From assembly GCF_022531965.1 (NCBI RefSeq), contig NZ_CP092831.1:958001-1022000 (forward strand): a stretch of DNA of 64,000 bases. Direction: 5' to 3'. This document shows positions 35,664-44,354 of this stretch, one piece after another. A program made the position numbers and the translations under genes. Below the pieces are notes generated by a model. It worked only from the letters and a program-made list of their open reading frames with translations, made no database searches and was not told the origin of the DNA. Within the stretch, counting starts at the first letter, position 1. The number at the start of each line of letters is the position of its first letter. The DNA is from Paenibacillus peoriae. Its GTDB lineage: Bacteria > Bacillota > Bacilli > Paenibacillales > Paenibacillaceae.

Positions 35664-35836
35664 TCTGGTTCGGCTATAACGTCATTTCAGCCTTAAATTT
35701 CCTTATTTGGGCAAAGTCTGGCTTCTTTTATTGTAAAAGAGGTCTTTTTCCAGTATGATGATATTTTGTACAGACTGAATATGATGAACTGCGATGTGAA
35801 TATAAATATCATTAAATATACGGGTGGCGTAACGGA

Positions 35837-36718
35837 ATGAAAAGAGCTAGATTAATCTATAATCCGACCTCTGGGCGTGAGGAAATGAAGCGTCGTCTTG
35901 CGGATGTTTTGCAGCGCCTGGATGAAGGTGGTATTGAAGCCTCTTGCCATGCAACTACGGGTGAAGGGGACGCAACACGTGCCGCAATAGAGGCCATTGA
36001 GCGTGGGTATGACATGATTATCGCCGCTGGTGGCGACGGTACATTGTATGAGGTCATTAACGGGATGGCTGAAAGAGAAAACCGCCCGCCCCTAGGTGTG
36101 TTTCCTCTGGGGACGACGAATGATTTCGCCAGAGCACTGGGCATCCCCAAGCACTGGGAGGATTATTGCGACCTCGTTATTCGTCAAAATCCGAAGCCAC
36201 TGGATATCGGAAAAGCGAACGACCGCTACTTTATCAACATTGCAGGCGGGGGAACTTTAACCGAGCTTACGTATGAAGTTCCAAGCAAGCTAAAGACGAT
36301 GATTGGCCAGTTGGCGTACTATTTTAAAGGTATGGAGAAAATGGTCAGCCTTGCTCCACAGGAGCTGATCATCAAGGCATCGGGTCAGGAAGTGATCCAC
36401 GACGAATTTATGCTTTTCCTGATTGCGAATACGAATTCGGTGGGCGGGTTTGAAAAGCTTGCTCCTGGGGCGACAATAGATGATGGACTGCTTGACGTCA
36501 TCGCTGTGCGGAAATGCAATCTGGCGGAAATGATCCGATTGGTAACACTCGCGCTGCGTGGTGAGCATTTGCAGGACAAGAAGATTGTTTATTTCAAAAC
36601 AGATTACATGGAAGTGACCTCACCCGGCTATGTCCAGCTTAATCTGGATGGCGAACTGGGGGGCACTTTGCCAGCGACCTTCCGGAATTTACCTCATCAT
36701 TTGAATGTTTTCCGGTGA
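35837..36718 (+). CDS. dgkB: Diacylglycerol/lipid kinase (DgkB)
   Basis: A 293-residue soluble lipid kinase. IYNPTSGREEMKRRL at the N-terminus, the nucleotide-binding AAGGDGTLYEVINGM (about 61-75) and PLGTTNDFARALGIP are the DAGK catalytic-domain signatures. It recycles diacylglycerol, released during lipoteichoic acid synthesis, to phosphatidic acid. In Firmicutes dgkB usually sits next to rlmD (yerQ-yefA), as here. Confidence 0.93.
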   Translation: MKRARLIYNPTSGREEMKRRLADVLQRLDEGGIEASCHATTGEGDATRAAIEAIERGYDMIIAAGGDGTLYEVINGMAERENRPPLGVFPLGTTNDFARALGIPKHWEDYCDLVIRQNPKPLDIGKANDRYFINIAGGGTLTELTYEVPSKLKTMIGQLAYYFKGMEKMVSLAPQELIIKASGQEVIHDEFMLFLIANTNSVGGFEKLAPGATIDDGLLDVIAVRKCNLAEMIRLVTLALRGEHLQDKKIVYFKTDYMEVTSPGYVQLNLDGELGGTLPATFRNLPHHLNVFR

Positions 36719-36817
36719 GGAATGATGAGGAAATATTTCTGCTTCCGGACGGCAACGCAATATAGTATATGGAATGCAGAGTAGGTAGTTGTTTTTTTGT
36801 GTGAGCATATTGGTTCT

Positions 36818-36848
36818 TGCCGTTCTCCGTGGGGAGTAACGGCATTTT
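36818..36848 (+). terminator. Terminator-like hairpin after dgkB
   Basis: TGCCGTT.TCC pairs with GGA..AACGGCA and ends in TTTT. Confidence 0.65.
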
Positions 36849-36940
36849 CGAGTTGATGTTTGTATGTTTAGATGACCATTCAAATTAGACGTACGAAAGA
36901 AAATACCGCATAAAAAGAAGATCAGAAAGAAGTGACATTC

Positions 36941-38749
36941 ATGACGAATAACCGTAGCGGACGTGGAAAAAGCCGCCGGAATGCAGCAACAGCAACTCCT
37001 GTTCAAGGAAAGCAGTACAAAAAGACTATGAAGGCGACAAGAGAGAGCGAACCGGAACAGTCTCAAGTCAGAGCTGAAAATGGGCTACTTCAAGCCGAAA
37101 TCAAACATAAAAATGGAAATGTGAATGAAAATATGAATGATTCGGATCGGAAGAAGAGAAAGAACGGACGAGATACTCGTCGTTCTTCCAACGGTGGACG
37201 AAGTCAGGAAGCTTCCAATCGTAACCGGTCTAGTGTAGAGCGTAGCGATCTGCCTGTACAAAAGAACGATGAGGCCGTGATAGACATCATCGGCATGAAC
37301 CACGATGGCGAGGGTGTAGGACGTGTCGAGGGTTTTACGCTGTTCGTTCCAGGTGCGTTACCGGGTGAAAAGGTGCGAGTAAAGGTGCTGAAAACGAAAA
37401 AGCAGTATGGCTATGCCAAGCTGCTGGATATCGCGCAGGCTAGCCCCGACCGGATTGCAGCTCCGTGCGCTATCTACGATCAATGCGGTGGCTGCCAGAT
37501 CCAGCATATGAGCTACGAAGCGCAGCTCAGCTGGAAACGCCAGCATGTCGTGGATGTGCTGGAGCGTATCGGGAAGCTGAGTGTGGCTACAGAGCCCAGT
37601 GAGCATACTGCACAGGTTTTGGCTACTTCTGCAGATACAGATGGTGAGGCCGATACAGTCACGACTTCTGATTCGGCCATGAATGCGGATGGAAATGCCG
37701 ACAGCATATCGCGTGTACATGGCGTAGTCGTGCATCCTACACTCGGTATGAGTGAGCCTTGGCGATATCGCAACAAAGCCCAGGTGCCGATTGGTGTCAC
37801 AGAGGGCGGGCTTGTCGGTGGCTTCTACGCACGTGGCAGCCATCGGATTGTGGATATGAACACCTGTCTCATTCAGGACGAGCGTAATGACGAAGTTGTC
37901 GCACGTGTGAAAGAGATTGGCCGAATGCTGGGCATCAGTGCATATAATGAAGAAACCGGACGTGGGCTACTGCGCCATGTCGTTGTAAAGACCGCTTTTC
38001 GCACGGGTGAAATGATGCTGGTGCTCGTCACGAATGGACGAGATATTCCGCATGCAGATGCGTGGATCGGCAGTATCCGTGAGCATATTCCACACGTGGC
38101 AAGCATATGCCAGAACGTGAATACAAAGCGAACGAACGTTATTTTTGGCGACGAGACTCGTGTACTGTGGGGTCGTGACGTGATCTACGACTACATTGGA
38201 AACGTACAGTTTGCGATTTCCCCAAGATCCTTTTATCAGGTGAATCCCGTACAAACGGAAGTGCTGTATGGCAAAACCGTCGAATATGCCGGGCTCACAG
38301 GCAAAGAAACGGTGATTGATGCGTATTGCGGCATCGGTACGATTTCTCTGTTCCTCGCTCAGCATGCGGACCAGGTGTATGGGGTGGAGATCGTCAAAGA
38401 AGCCATCGACGATGCACGGAGTAATGCGCTGTTGAACGAAATGCGCAATGTGAAATTTGAGGTAGGCGCGTCCGAGGACGTCATTCCTGCGTGGAAAGAG
38501 CAAGGCATCACCGCCGACGTTATCGTCGTCGATCCGCCCCGCAAGGGCTGCGATCCACGTCTGCTCGACACCATTCTGGAGATGAAGCCAGAACGCGTGG
38601 TGTACGTATCCTGTAACCCAAGCACACTGGCGCGGGATTTAAGGATACTGGAGGATGGCGGGTATAGTACAGTGGAAGTACAGCCTGTAGATATGTTTCC
38701 GCATACGGTGCATGTGGAGAGTGTGGCATTGCTGGTCAGGAAAGACTAA
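36941..38749 (+). CDS. rlmD: 23S rRNA (uracil-C5)-methyltransferase RlmD/RumA with a long basic N-terminal extension
   Basis: About 602 residues, longer than the usual 430-460. A disordered Lys/Arg/Asn/Ser-rich extension (1-110) precedes a TRAM domain (about 112-170). Fe-S cluster cysteines lie in CAIYDQCGGCQIQH (from about 176). An extra Asp/Ala/Thr-rich stretch (about 212-262) interrupts the following region. The SAM domain has VIDAYCGIGTISLFLAQ and VVDPPRKGCD, with the catalytic Cys in VYVSCNPSTLARDL. The ATG at 36941 is preferred over a GTG nine bases earlier. It methylates 23S rRNA uridines (U1939-type). Confidence 0.9.
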   Translation: MTNNRSGRGKSRRNAATATPVQGKQYKKTMKATRESEPEQSQVRAENGLLQAEIKHKNGNVNENMNDSDRKKRKNGRDTRRSSNGGRSQEASNRNRSSVERSDLPVQKNDEAVIDIIGMNHDGEGVGRVEGFTLFVPGALPGEKVRVKVLKTKKQYGYAKLLDIAQASPDRIAAPCAIYDQCGGCQIQHMSYEAQLSWKRQHVVDVLERIGKLSVATEPSEHTAQVLATSADTDGEADTVTTSDSAMNADGNADSISRVHGVVVHPTLGMSEPWRYRNKAQVPIGVTEGGLVGGFYARGSHRIVDMNTCLIQDERNDEVVARVKEIGRMLGISAYNEETGRGLLRHVVVKTAFRTGEMMLVLVTNGRDIPHADAWIGSIREHIPHVASICQNVNTKRTNVIFGDETRVLWGRDVIYDYIGNVQFAISPRSFYQVNPVQTEVLYGKTVEYAGLTGKETVIDAYCGIGTISLFLAQHADQVYGVEIVKEAIDDARSNALLNEMRNVKFEVGASEDVIPAWKEQGITADVIVVDPPRKGCDPRLLDTILEMKPERVVYVSCNPSTLARDLRILEDGGYSTVEVQPVDMFPHTVHVESVALLVRKD

Positions 38750-38797
38750 TAGTTAAGGTGTACGTAAACAGCAACGGAGCAACAATTGTCATTACAG

Positions 38798-38900
38798 GTA
38801 GAGACTTGTGGAGGCGGTTGTATCGCTTTCACACAAAATACCTGATACCAATAAGGTAGATATGATTAAGAATGCCTTAAAGCACTTTCAAGTAATTTAA
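38798..38900 (+). pseudogene. Decayed C-terminal remnant resembling an RlmD-type methyltransferase tail
   Basis: VETC (38798-38809) in one frame, then the frame 38808-38900 giving EAVVSLSHKIPDTNKVDMIK followed by NALKHFQVI and a stop. HVETV.LLSHKKPD followed later by a ...ALKHF.MI ending is, as I recall, the tail of long clostridial RlmD-type proteins. If so, this is a fragment with an internal deletion and a frameshift. It lies in the 347-base gap between the intact rlmD and the restriction island. Confidence 0.4.
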
Positions 38901-38916
38901 TATTGGATACGAAAAC

Positions 38917-38955
38917 AAAAAGTTGTTTGCTCTTTAACGGGGTAGGCAACTTTTT
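38917..38955 (+). terminator. Terminator upstream of the restriction island
   Basis: AAAAAGTTG pairs with CAACTTTTT across a 21-base loop; it isolates the hsd genes from rlmD. Confidence 0.75.
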
Positions 38956-39026
38956 CTATATAAAATTTACTGTCACTATGATTCCTACATAAAAACGTAA
39001 TTTTTTAAAATTAATAAATTTATCGC

Positions 39027-39055
39027 TTGCATTTTCGGGAACAATCTTATAAGAT
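39027..39055 (+). promoter_or_regulatory. Putative promoter of the hsd operon
   Basis: TTGCAT (39027-39032) and TAAGAT (39050-39055) with a 17-base spacer, 42 bases before the first coding start. Confidence 0.45.
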
Positions 39056-39096
39056 ACAAGTATCAAAAAAATAATTTAAGGAAGGCACGAATTTAT

Positions 39097-39687
39097 ATGA
39101 AGAGATTGGATGGTATAGTAGAGTTCGTGAGTGGTTCACCGCAATTTAGGATTATAGAAGTGTTTGATGATAAAGCACCACTGTACACCTATTATGGACA
39201 ACAAGATATTGAAGATGATTTGGTTGGTATTGATTCTAATGGTAGTGACAGCAAAAAAGTACGAACCTTGGATAAGGTCAGTACGCTATGTCAAGGGGAT
39301 ATTGTTTTTAGTTTGATATCGGGAAAATCTACTATAGTTGGTGTGAAGCATCGGGGATATCTATACACGCAAAACTACGTTAAATTAGTAACTGATGAAA
39401 AGGTTGATTCAAAATATCTTGTTTACTTACTTAATGAAGATAAATTCATTAAGAAACAGTTTCAAATGGGGCTACAGGGGTCTCAAGTTCTAAAATACAC
39501 ACTGAAACAAGTGAAAGAGCTTGAGCTACCAGATCTGCCCACAATAGAAAAACAGCGCATAATCGGTGAACTCTATTTCAACCAATTGCGACTAGAAGCA
39601 TTGAAAATTAGAGTGGCAAATTTGGAAACTACCATAGTATTAGAAAAGCTTAGGGGGCAATCAATAAATGACCGAGAATCAATTTGA
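39097..39687 (+). CDS. hsdS: Single-domain (half-size) type I specificity subunit S
   Basis: A 196-residue HsdS-like protein with only one target-recognition domain (about 10-150) and one coiled-coil spacer (TIEKQRIIGELYFNQLRLEA onward). Features such as LCQGDIVFSLISGKSTIVGV and LKQVKELELPDLPTIEKQRI are S-subunit hallmarks. Half-S proteins can dimerise to mimic a full subunit. It precedes hsdR and overlaps it by 20 bases. The reading frame is AT-rich like the rest of the island. It may be an alternative specificity subunit or a truncated relic. Confidence 0.75.
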   Translation: MKRLDGIVEFVSGSPQFRIIEVFDDKAPLYTYYGQQDIEDDLVGIDSNGSDSKKVRTLDKVSTLCQGDIVFSLISGKSTIVGVKHRGYLYTQNYVKLVTDEKVDSKYLVYLLNEDKFIKKQFQMGLQGSQVLKYTLKQVKELELPDLPTIEKQRIIGELYFNQLRLEALKIRVANLETTIVLEKLRGQSINDRESI

Positions 39688-42600
39688 AACAGAATTAATT
39701 CAATACCTGACGAGTGGCACAATTGAAGAACAAGAACACCCTGAAGGAACGGGTAACTTTGATATCAAAGAATCAAGTGCTGGCTACATAGTGAAAACAA
39801 AATTATGGAAATACGAACCGCATATTAAATCTACAGAACAACTCTGGAATAATTTCAAGGCGATCCTGGAACAACACAATCAGAATACGCTTGACCATCC
39901 TTTAAGTGTTGTGGAATTTAATCAAGTTAAGAAAATTATCTCTGATATTCAGACCCCTTATGAAGCGGGGCAGTTCTTGTATGGTTTGAATGGGGTGTCG
40001 CAAATCGAAATTGATTTAGACGATGGACGCCATGTGTTTCTTACTGTTTTTGATCAAAAACAAATAGGGGCTGGAGATACCGTTTATCAAGTGGTCAATC
40101 AAATTAAACGACCAGCAGTTATCACAGGAAAACAAGATCGTCGGTTTGATACAACTCTATTGATTAACGGTCTGCCAATCATTCAAATTGAGGAAAAGTG
40201 TGACACCCGTAATGTCGATGATGCGCTTAATCAAATGGAACAATATGCTGATGAACATCAGTATCGTGATATTTTTTCAACCTTGCAAATTTTGGTGGCA
40301 ATTACACCGAACAATGTGAAGTATATGGCAAATACGACGGCAGATAAATTTAATAAGGATTTTGCTTTTAACTGGCAACGCAAGAGTGATAATACCATCG
40401 TGCGTAACTGGAAAGAATTTGCTGACTCCATGCTTTCGATTCCAATGGCGCATCAAATGGCTACCAACTACATGATTTTGGACGGAACCAAGAACAAGCA
40501 AACGTTGAAAGTGATGCGTCCGTATCAAGTGTATGCGACACAAAATGTGATCGAGGGCTTGAAACGTTCAGATTTTGAGCTTGGTACCCATAAAACCGGT
40601 TATATCTGGCATACAACAGGATCTGGTAAAACGATCACAAGCTTCAAAACGGCATGGCTTGCAAGCCGTATGCCGAAAGTGGACAAGGTTGTCTTTGTTG
40701 TGGATCGAATTGCTTTAACGAAGCAAACCAATGAAAATTACAAAGCCTATGACCCTGATGCGACAGAAGACACATTTGGTAGCGTTCAAAACACAGACAA
40801 TACGACTGATTTGAGTCGTAAGCTTAAAAGTAAAGATAATAGTATCATTGTTACTTCGGTTCAAAAACTAGATACTTTGGTGAAACGCAAAACCTTTCAA
40901 GCTCCAGATAAGAATATCGTATTTATCGTGGACGAAGCCCATCGTTCAACTGGCGGTGACTCATTCAAGAATATCCAAAAAGCCTTTAAGAAATCTGCTT
41001 GGGTAGGCTATACGGGAACACCGATGTTTGATGAAACGACCACTGGTCTTCGAACAGAAGATATTTTTGGTCCACTATTACATGCATATACCATTCGTGA
41101 AGCGATTGCTGACCGTAATGTGTTAGGGTTCAAGGTGGATTTTGAGACAACAATTGACGAAAAACAAATGAAAGAACAATATCTTCCTGCGTTCTACCGT
41201 GAACGCTATCCCAACTGGAATGAAGAACGAATTCAAGAGAAAATCAACGATCTCTCCCAGGAAGATATGGATGATGCTGTTGAACCCAGTTTCTACGATG
41301 AAAATCCGGATCACATCAAATTGGTAGTGCAAGACATTTTCGAAAATTGGCGTAATCGTTCTAATGAAGGAAAGTATAATGCTTTGTTTACAACTCACGT
41401 GGGTGGTGGTAAAGCAAGTACGCCAATGGCAATGATGTATTTTAATGAGTTTCAACGTGTCAACGAAGAAAATAAGAAGAATGGCGGGCAAACATTAAAA
41501 GTTGCGGTGACATTTAGTCAAAACACTTCAAACAATGATAGTATGCTTGCCGCCAATCAAGGTTTGTACGATGCCATTACAGCTTATAATGCTGAATTTG
41601 GCACATCTTTTGGAATGGATGATGTTTCTGGCTATACCCAAGACGTGACTTCGCGATTAAATAAATCGGTCACCGATCTAAATTTCCTCGATTTGGTTAT
41701 TGTGGTTGACCAGTTATTGACTGGTTTTGATGCACCTGAACTTAACACACTTTATGTGGATCGAACCTTGAAAGGTGCTGGGTTAATTCAAGCCTATTCA
41801 AGAACGAATCGTATTGCAGATATGCAAGAGAAGCCATGGGGACGTGTGGTAAATTACCGATGGCCTGCTCAAAATGAGAAGTTAATGAATAAAGCACTTG
41901 CTGTTTATGCCAATAAGGACTCAGCCATTTTGTCTGAAGACGAACAACGTGAATTTAATCAGAAAGATGGTATCATTGCCAAACCATTTGAAGATGTATT
42001 TAATGGAGTGAAAGAAGTGGTTGGGAAGCTAGGTAGCTTAACGACTGATTTTCAACAGTTGCCTCCATCTGAAAAGAAAAAGGACGAGATGCTTGATTTG
42101 CTCCGTGAATATAACAGAGGAATGGCAAAATTAAAGCAATATGATCCCGATGAAGTTGATGGTGAAAAAGTTGGATTTAACTATGATGATCCCGATGAGT
42201 TAGTAGAGAAGCTAGGGATGACTTCAGAGCAAGAAGTCATGTTGACAACCGTCTTAACCAATGAACTTAAGTCACATATTGCTAAAGAGAAGAAAATCCC
42301 TATCTATCAAATCGAACTGCGGATGACACATGTGAAGGATGTTAAAGTAGACTATGATTATCTTACTGAACTCGTGGAACAATTATTAAACCAAGTTCAC
42401 GAAGGTAAAGATGAAGAAGCCAAAGGAACGCAGGAGAAAATCAACCAATTTGCGAATGGATTGGATGATCGTAACTATGCGACTAAGATTATGAATGCGG
42501 CTGTTGCAATTATTAAAGGTCACTTCCCACCTGCAGGCTCTAACTTCAAGTATCCTGCGAAACTAAGTGACAGTGAATCTATTATCCAGCAAGCGAACAA

Positions 42601-42877
42601 TGTTAGCCTTGATCGAATGTTTCTTGACTTCCGAGTGAAGTGGGGAATTACGGATATAATTACAAGTGCTCAAATGCGCGAGTTGTTTAGCCGCCATCGC
42701 TACGGCTTGCAAGATTTGGATGATACGGGTCAAATCCGTGACCTTATCGCTCAAGCAAGTTCTGACTATAAGACACTTGCCCATGATGAAGAAGTACAGT
42801 CCTTACCTAAAATGAAATATCGAAACGGGTTGCGCGACGCGATTTACGAACTAGCGGATGGAATGGCAGAAAGGTAG
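39668..42877 (+). CDS. hsdR: Type I restriction enzyme, motor/nuclease subunit R
   Basis: A full-length 1069-residue HsdR. The N-terminal PD-(D/E)XK nuclease is seen as RFDTTLLINGLPIIQIEEK (about 159-177). The helicase motor carries Walker A TTGSGKT (about 315-321), DEAH-type VDEAHRS (about 420-426) and GYTGTPMF. A C-terminal helical region follows. It cuts unmodified DNA after ATP-driven translocation, in complex with HsdM and HsdS. The start follows AGGGGG. No frameshift or missing motif was seen. Confidence 0.95.
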   Translation: MTENQFETELIQYLTSGTIEEQEHPEGTGNFDIKESSAGYIVKTKLWKYEPHIKSTEQLWNNFKAILEQHNQNTLDHPLSVVEFNQVKKIISDIQTPYEAGQFLYGLNGVSQIEIDLDDGRHVFLTVFDQKQIGAGDTVYQVVNQIKRPAVITGKQDRRFDTTLLINGLPIIQIEEKCDTRNVDDALNQMEQYADEHQYRDIFSTLQILVAITPNNVKYMANTTADKFNKDFAFNWQRKSDNTIVRNWKEFADSMLSIPMAHQMATNYMILDGTKNKQTLKVMRPYQVYATQNVIEGLKRSDFELGTHKTGYIWHTTGSGKTITSFKTAWLASRMPKVDKVVFVVDRIALTKQTNENYKAYDPDATEDTFGSVQNTDNTTDLSRKLKSKDNSIIVTSVQKLDTLVKRKTFQAPDKNIVFIVDEAHRSTGGDSFKNIQKAFKKSAWVGYTGTPMFDETTTGLRTEDIFGPLLHAYTIREAIADRNVLGFKVDFETTIDEKQMKEQYLPAFYRERYPNWNEERIQEKINDLSQEDMDDAVEPSFYDENPDHIKLVVQDIFENWRNRSNEGKYNALFTTHVGGGKASTPMAMMYFNEFQRVNEENKKNGGQTLKVAVTFSQNTSNNDSMLAANQGLYDAITAYNAEFGTSFGMDDVSGYTQDVTSRLNKSVTDLNFLDLVIVVDQLLTGFDAPELNTLYVDRTLKGAGLIQAYSRTNRIADMQEKPWGRVVNYRWPAQNEKLMNKALAVYANKDSAILSEDEQREFNQKDGIIAKPFEDVFNGVKEVVGKLGSLTTDFQQLPPSEKKKDEMLDLLREYNRGMAKLKQYDPDEVDGEKVGFNYDDPDELVEKLGMTSEQEVMLTTVLTNELKSHIAKEKKIPIYQIELRMTHVKDVKVDYDYLTELVEQLLNQVHEGKDEEAKGTQEKINQFANGLDDRNYATKIMNAAVAIIKGHFPPAGSNFKYPAKLSDSESIIQQANNVSLDRMFLDFRVKWGITDIITSAQMRELFSRHRYGLQDLDDTGQIRDLIAQASSDYKTLAHDEEVQSLPKMKYRNGLRDAIYELADGMAER

Positions 42878-42929
42878 ACTGGTCGAAAACGATTAGTGTA
42901 AGAATGCACCAATAGATTATAGTGGAAAT

Positions 42930-43034
42930 ATGGTTGTTTCTAATTTGGAAAATACCAATTCAACCATTGAAAAAGTGGTTAGTGTAGAAATTGCACCTAC
43001 CACAAAGAATATATCCAAAAAGGTTTTAAATTAA
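42930..43034 (+). CDS. Possible small ORF between hsdR and hsdS
   Basis: A 34-codon open frame (VVSNLENTNSTIEKVVSVEI, then APTTKNISKKVLN) fills most of the 178-base gap. The frame is open upstream to a stop near 42893. Ribosome-site quality is poor. It could be a leader peptide, a relic or chance in AT-rich DNA. Confidence 0.2.
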   Translation: MVVSNLENTNSTIEKVVSVEIAPTTKNISKKVLN

Positions 43035-43055
43035 GAACATACAAGGAGAGCAGCA

Positions 43056-44339
43056 ATGAGTGAAAAGAAAGAAAATGTACCTAAAATAAGGTTTCCTGGA
43101 TTCACTGATGCTTGGGAACAGCGTAGGTTTTATTCGGTGTTCGACCCTATACCGAACAACACTTTTTCAAGAGCCGATTTGAACTATGACGACGGCAAAA
43201 TAAAGAGTGTCCATTACGGCGATATTCTCATCAAATATGGTGCCGTTACTGATTGCGGCAAAGATGCGATTCCGTTCATAACAGGAGCCGAGGTTTCCGA
43301 TCATCAGAGCCAACTTCTCCAAGACGGTGACGTGCTGATTGCCGATGCCGCCGAGGATGAAACGGTTGGCAAAGCTACTGAAATAGCAGGAATTACAGAC
43401 ATTCCAGTGGTATCAGGCTTACACACTATAGCTTGCAGACCGAAGGTGAAAATGCAGCCCAATTATCTTGGATACTATATGAACTCACCATTATATCATC
43501 GACAATTACTACCACTCATGCAGGGAATCAAAGTCCTCTCGATAAGCAGGACGAATCTAGCCAAAACAACCATATGCTATCCGACTTCGGCACAGGAACA
43601 GTCGTATATAGGAAAGGTATTTGCCGATATCGACCACTTCATCATCCTTCATCAGAGTAAGTTCAATAACGTGAAAAATTTAAGGGCTGGGTTGCTCCAA
43701 AAAATGTTTCCGAAAAATGGCGAGGATTTTCCTGAAGTTCGTTTCCCTGGATTCACTGACGCTTGGGAACAGCGTAAGTTGGGTGGAATCTCAAAATTAG
43801 GTTCTAGCAAGCGAGTTCATAGAGAAGATTATGCGGAAAGTGGAATACCATTTTTTAGAGGTTTAGAAATTTCAAAACTGGGGATTTCTTCAAAGTTGGA
43901 AGATGTACTGTATATTTCTGAAGAATATTATAATAATTTAAAAGATAAATATGGTGTCCCTCAAACTGGAGATATTTTGATTACTGCTGTTGGTACACTT
44001 GGAAATCCCTATTTAATCAGGGATAATGAACCTTTTTATTTTAAAGATGGGAATCTAATCTGGATTAGTGACATTGAAATTAACCCACAGTATTTGAATA
44101 TATATCTAGGTGATGGTATAGGAAAGAAAAGAGTTTTAGAAAGTGCAGCAGGATCTAACCAAAAGGCATTAACGATGGTAAAGTTACGAAATGTACAAGT
44201 TTTATTTCCGAGTGAAGAAGAACAAAAGAAAATAGGTGACTTCTTTGCTGCCCTCGACAACCTCATCACCCTTCATCAGCGTAAGCTGGAACACTTGCAA
44301 GAGCAGAAGAAAGCACTACTACAACAAATGTTTATCTAG
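43056..44339 (+). CDS. hsdS: Type I restriction enzyme specificity subunit S (two recognition domains)
   Basis: A 427-residue HsdS with the classical two target-recognition domains (about 12-200 and 228-415), each starting with RFPGFTDAWEQR and ending in a coiled-coil spacer (DIDHFIILHQSKFNNVKNLR and ALDNLITLHQRKLEHLQEQK). Each domain reads half of a bipartite target. The repeated DNA segments 43089-43124 and 43740-43775 are nearly identical and could support recombination. It starts behind AAGGAGAG and is followed after 15 bases by hsdM. Confidence 0.93.
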   Translation: MSEKKENVPKIRFPGFTDAWEQRRFYSVFDPIPNNTFSRADLNYDDGKIKSVHYGDILIKYGAVTDCGKDAIPFITGAEVSDHQSQLLQDGDVLIADAAEDETVGKATEIAGITDIPVVSGLHTIACRPKVKMQPNYLGYYMNSPLYHRQLLPLMQGIKVLSISRTNLAKTTICYPTSAQEQSYIGKVFADIDHFIILHQSKFNNVKNLRAGLLQKMFPKNGEDFPEVRFPGFTDAWEQRKLGGISKLGSSKRVHREDYAESGIPFFRGLEISKLGISSKLEDVLYISEEYYNNLKDKYGVPQTGDILITAVGTLGNPYLIRDNEPFYFKDGNLIWISDIEINPQYLNIYLGDGIGKKRVLESAAGSNQKALTMVKLRNVQVLFPSEEEQKKIGDFFAALDNLITLHQRKLEHLQEQKKALLQQMFI

Positions 44340-44354
44340 GAGGAAAATGATAAT

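Noticed and set aside
36939..38729. Minus-strand frames up to 178 codons opposite rlmD
   Set aside because: The plus-strand RlmD has all catalytic motifs; the opposite frames have no recognisable domain or start signal.
39097..39687. Reading the half-size S gene as a pseudogene fragment of hsdS
   Set aside because: It has its own start, a complete domain plus spacer helix, and a stop overlapping hsdR, and its sequence differs from the two-domain S gene, so it is listed as a probable real gene with the alternative noted.
41123..41491. A 122-codon minus-strand frame inside hsdR
   Set aside because: It is antisense to an intact, motif-complete HsdR and its Phe/Ile/His-rich composition is that of a shadow frame.
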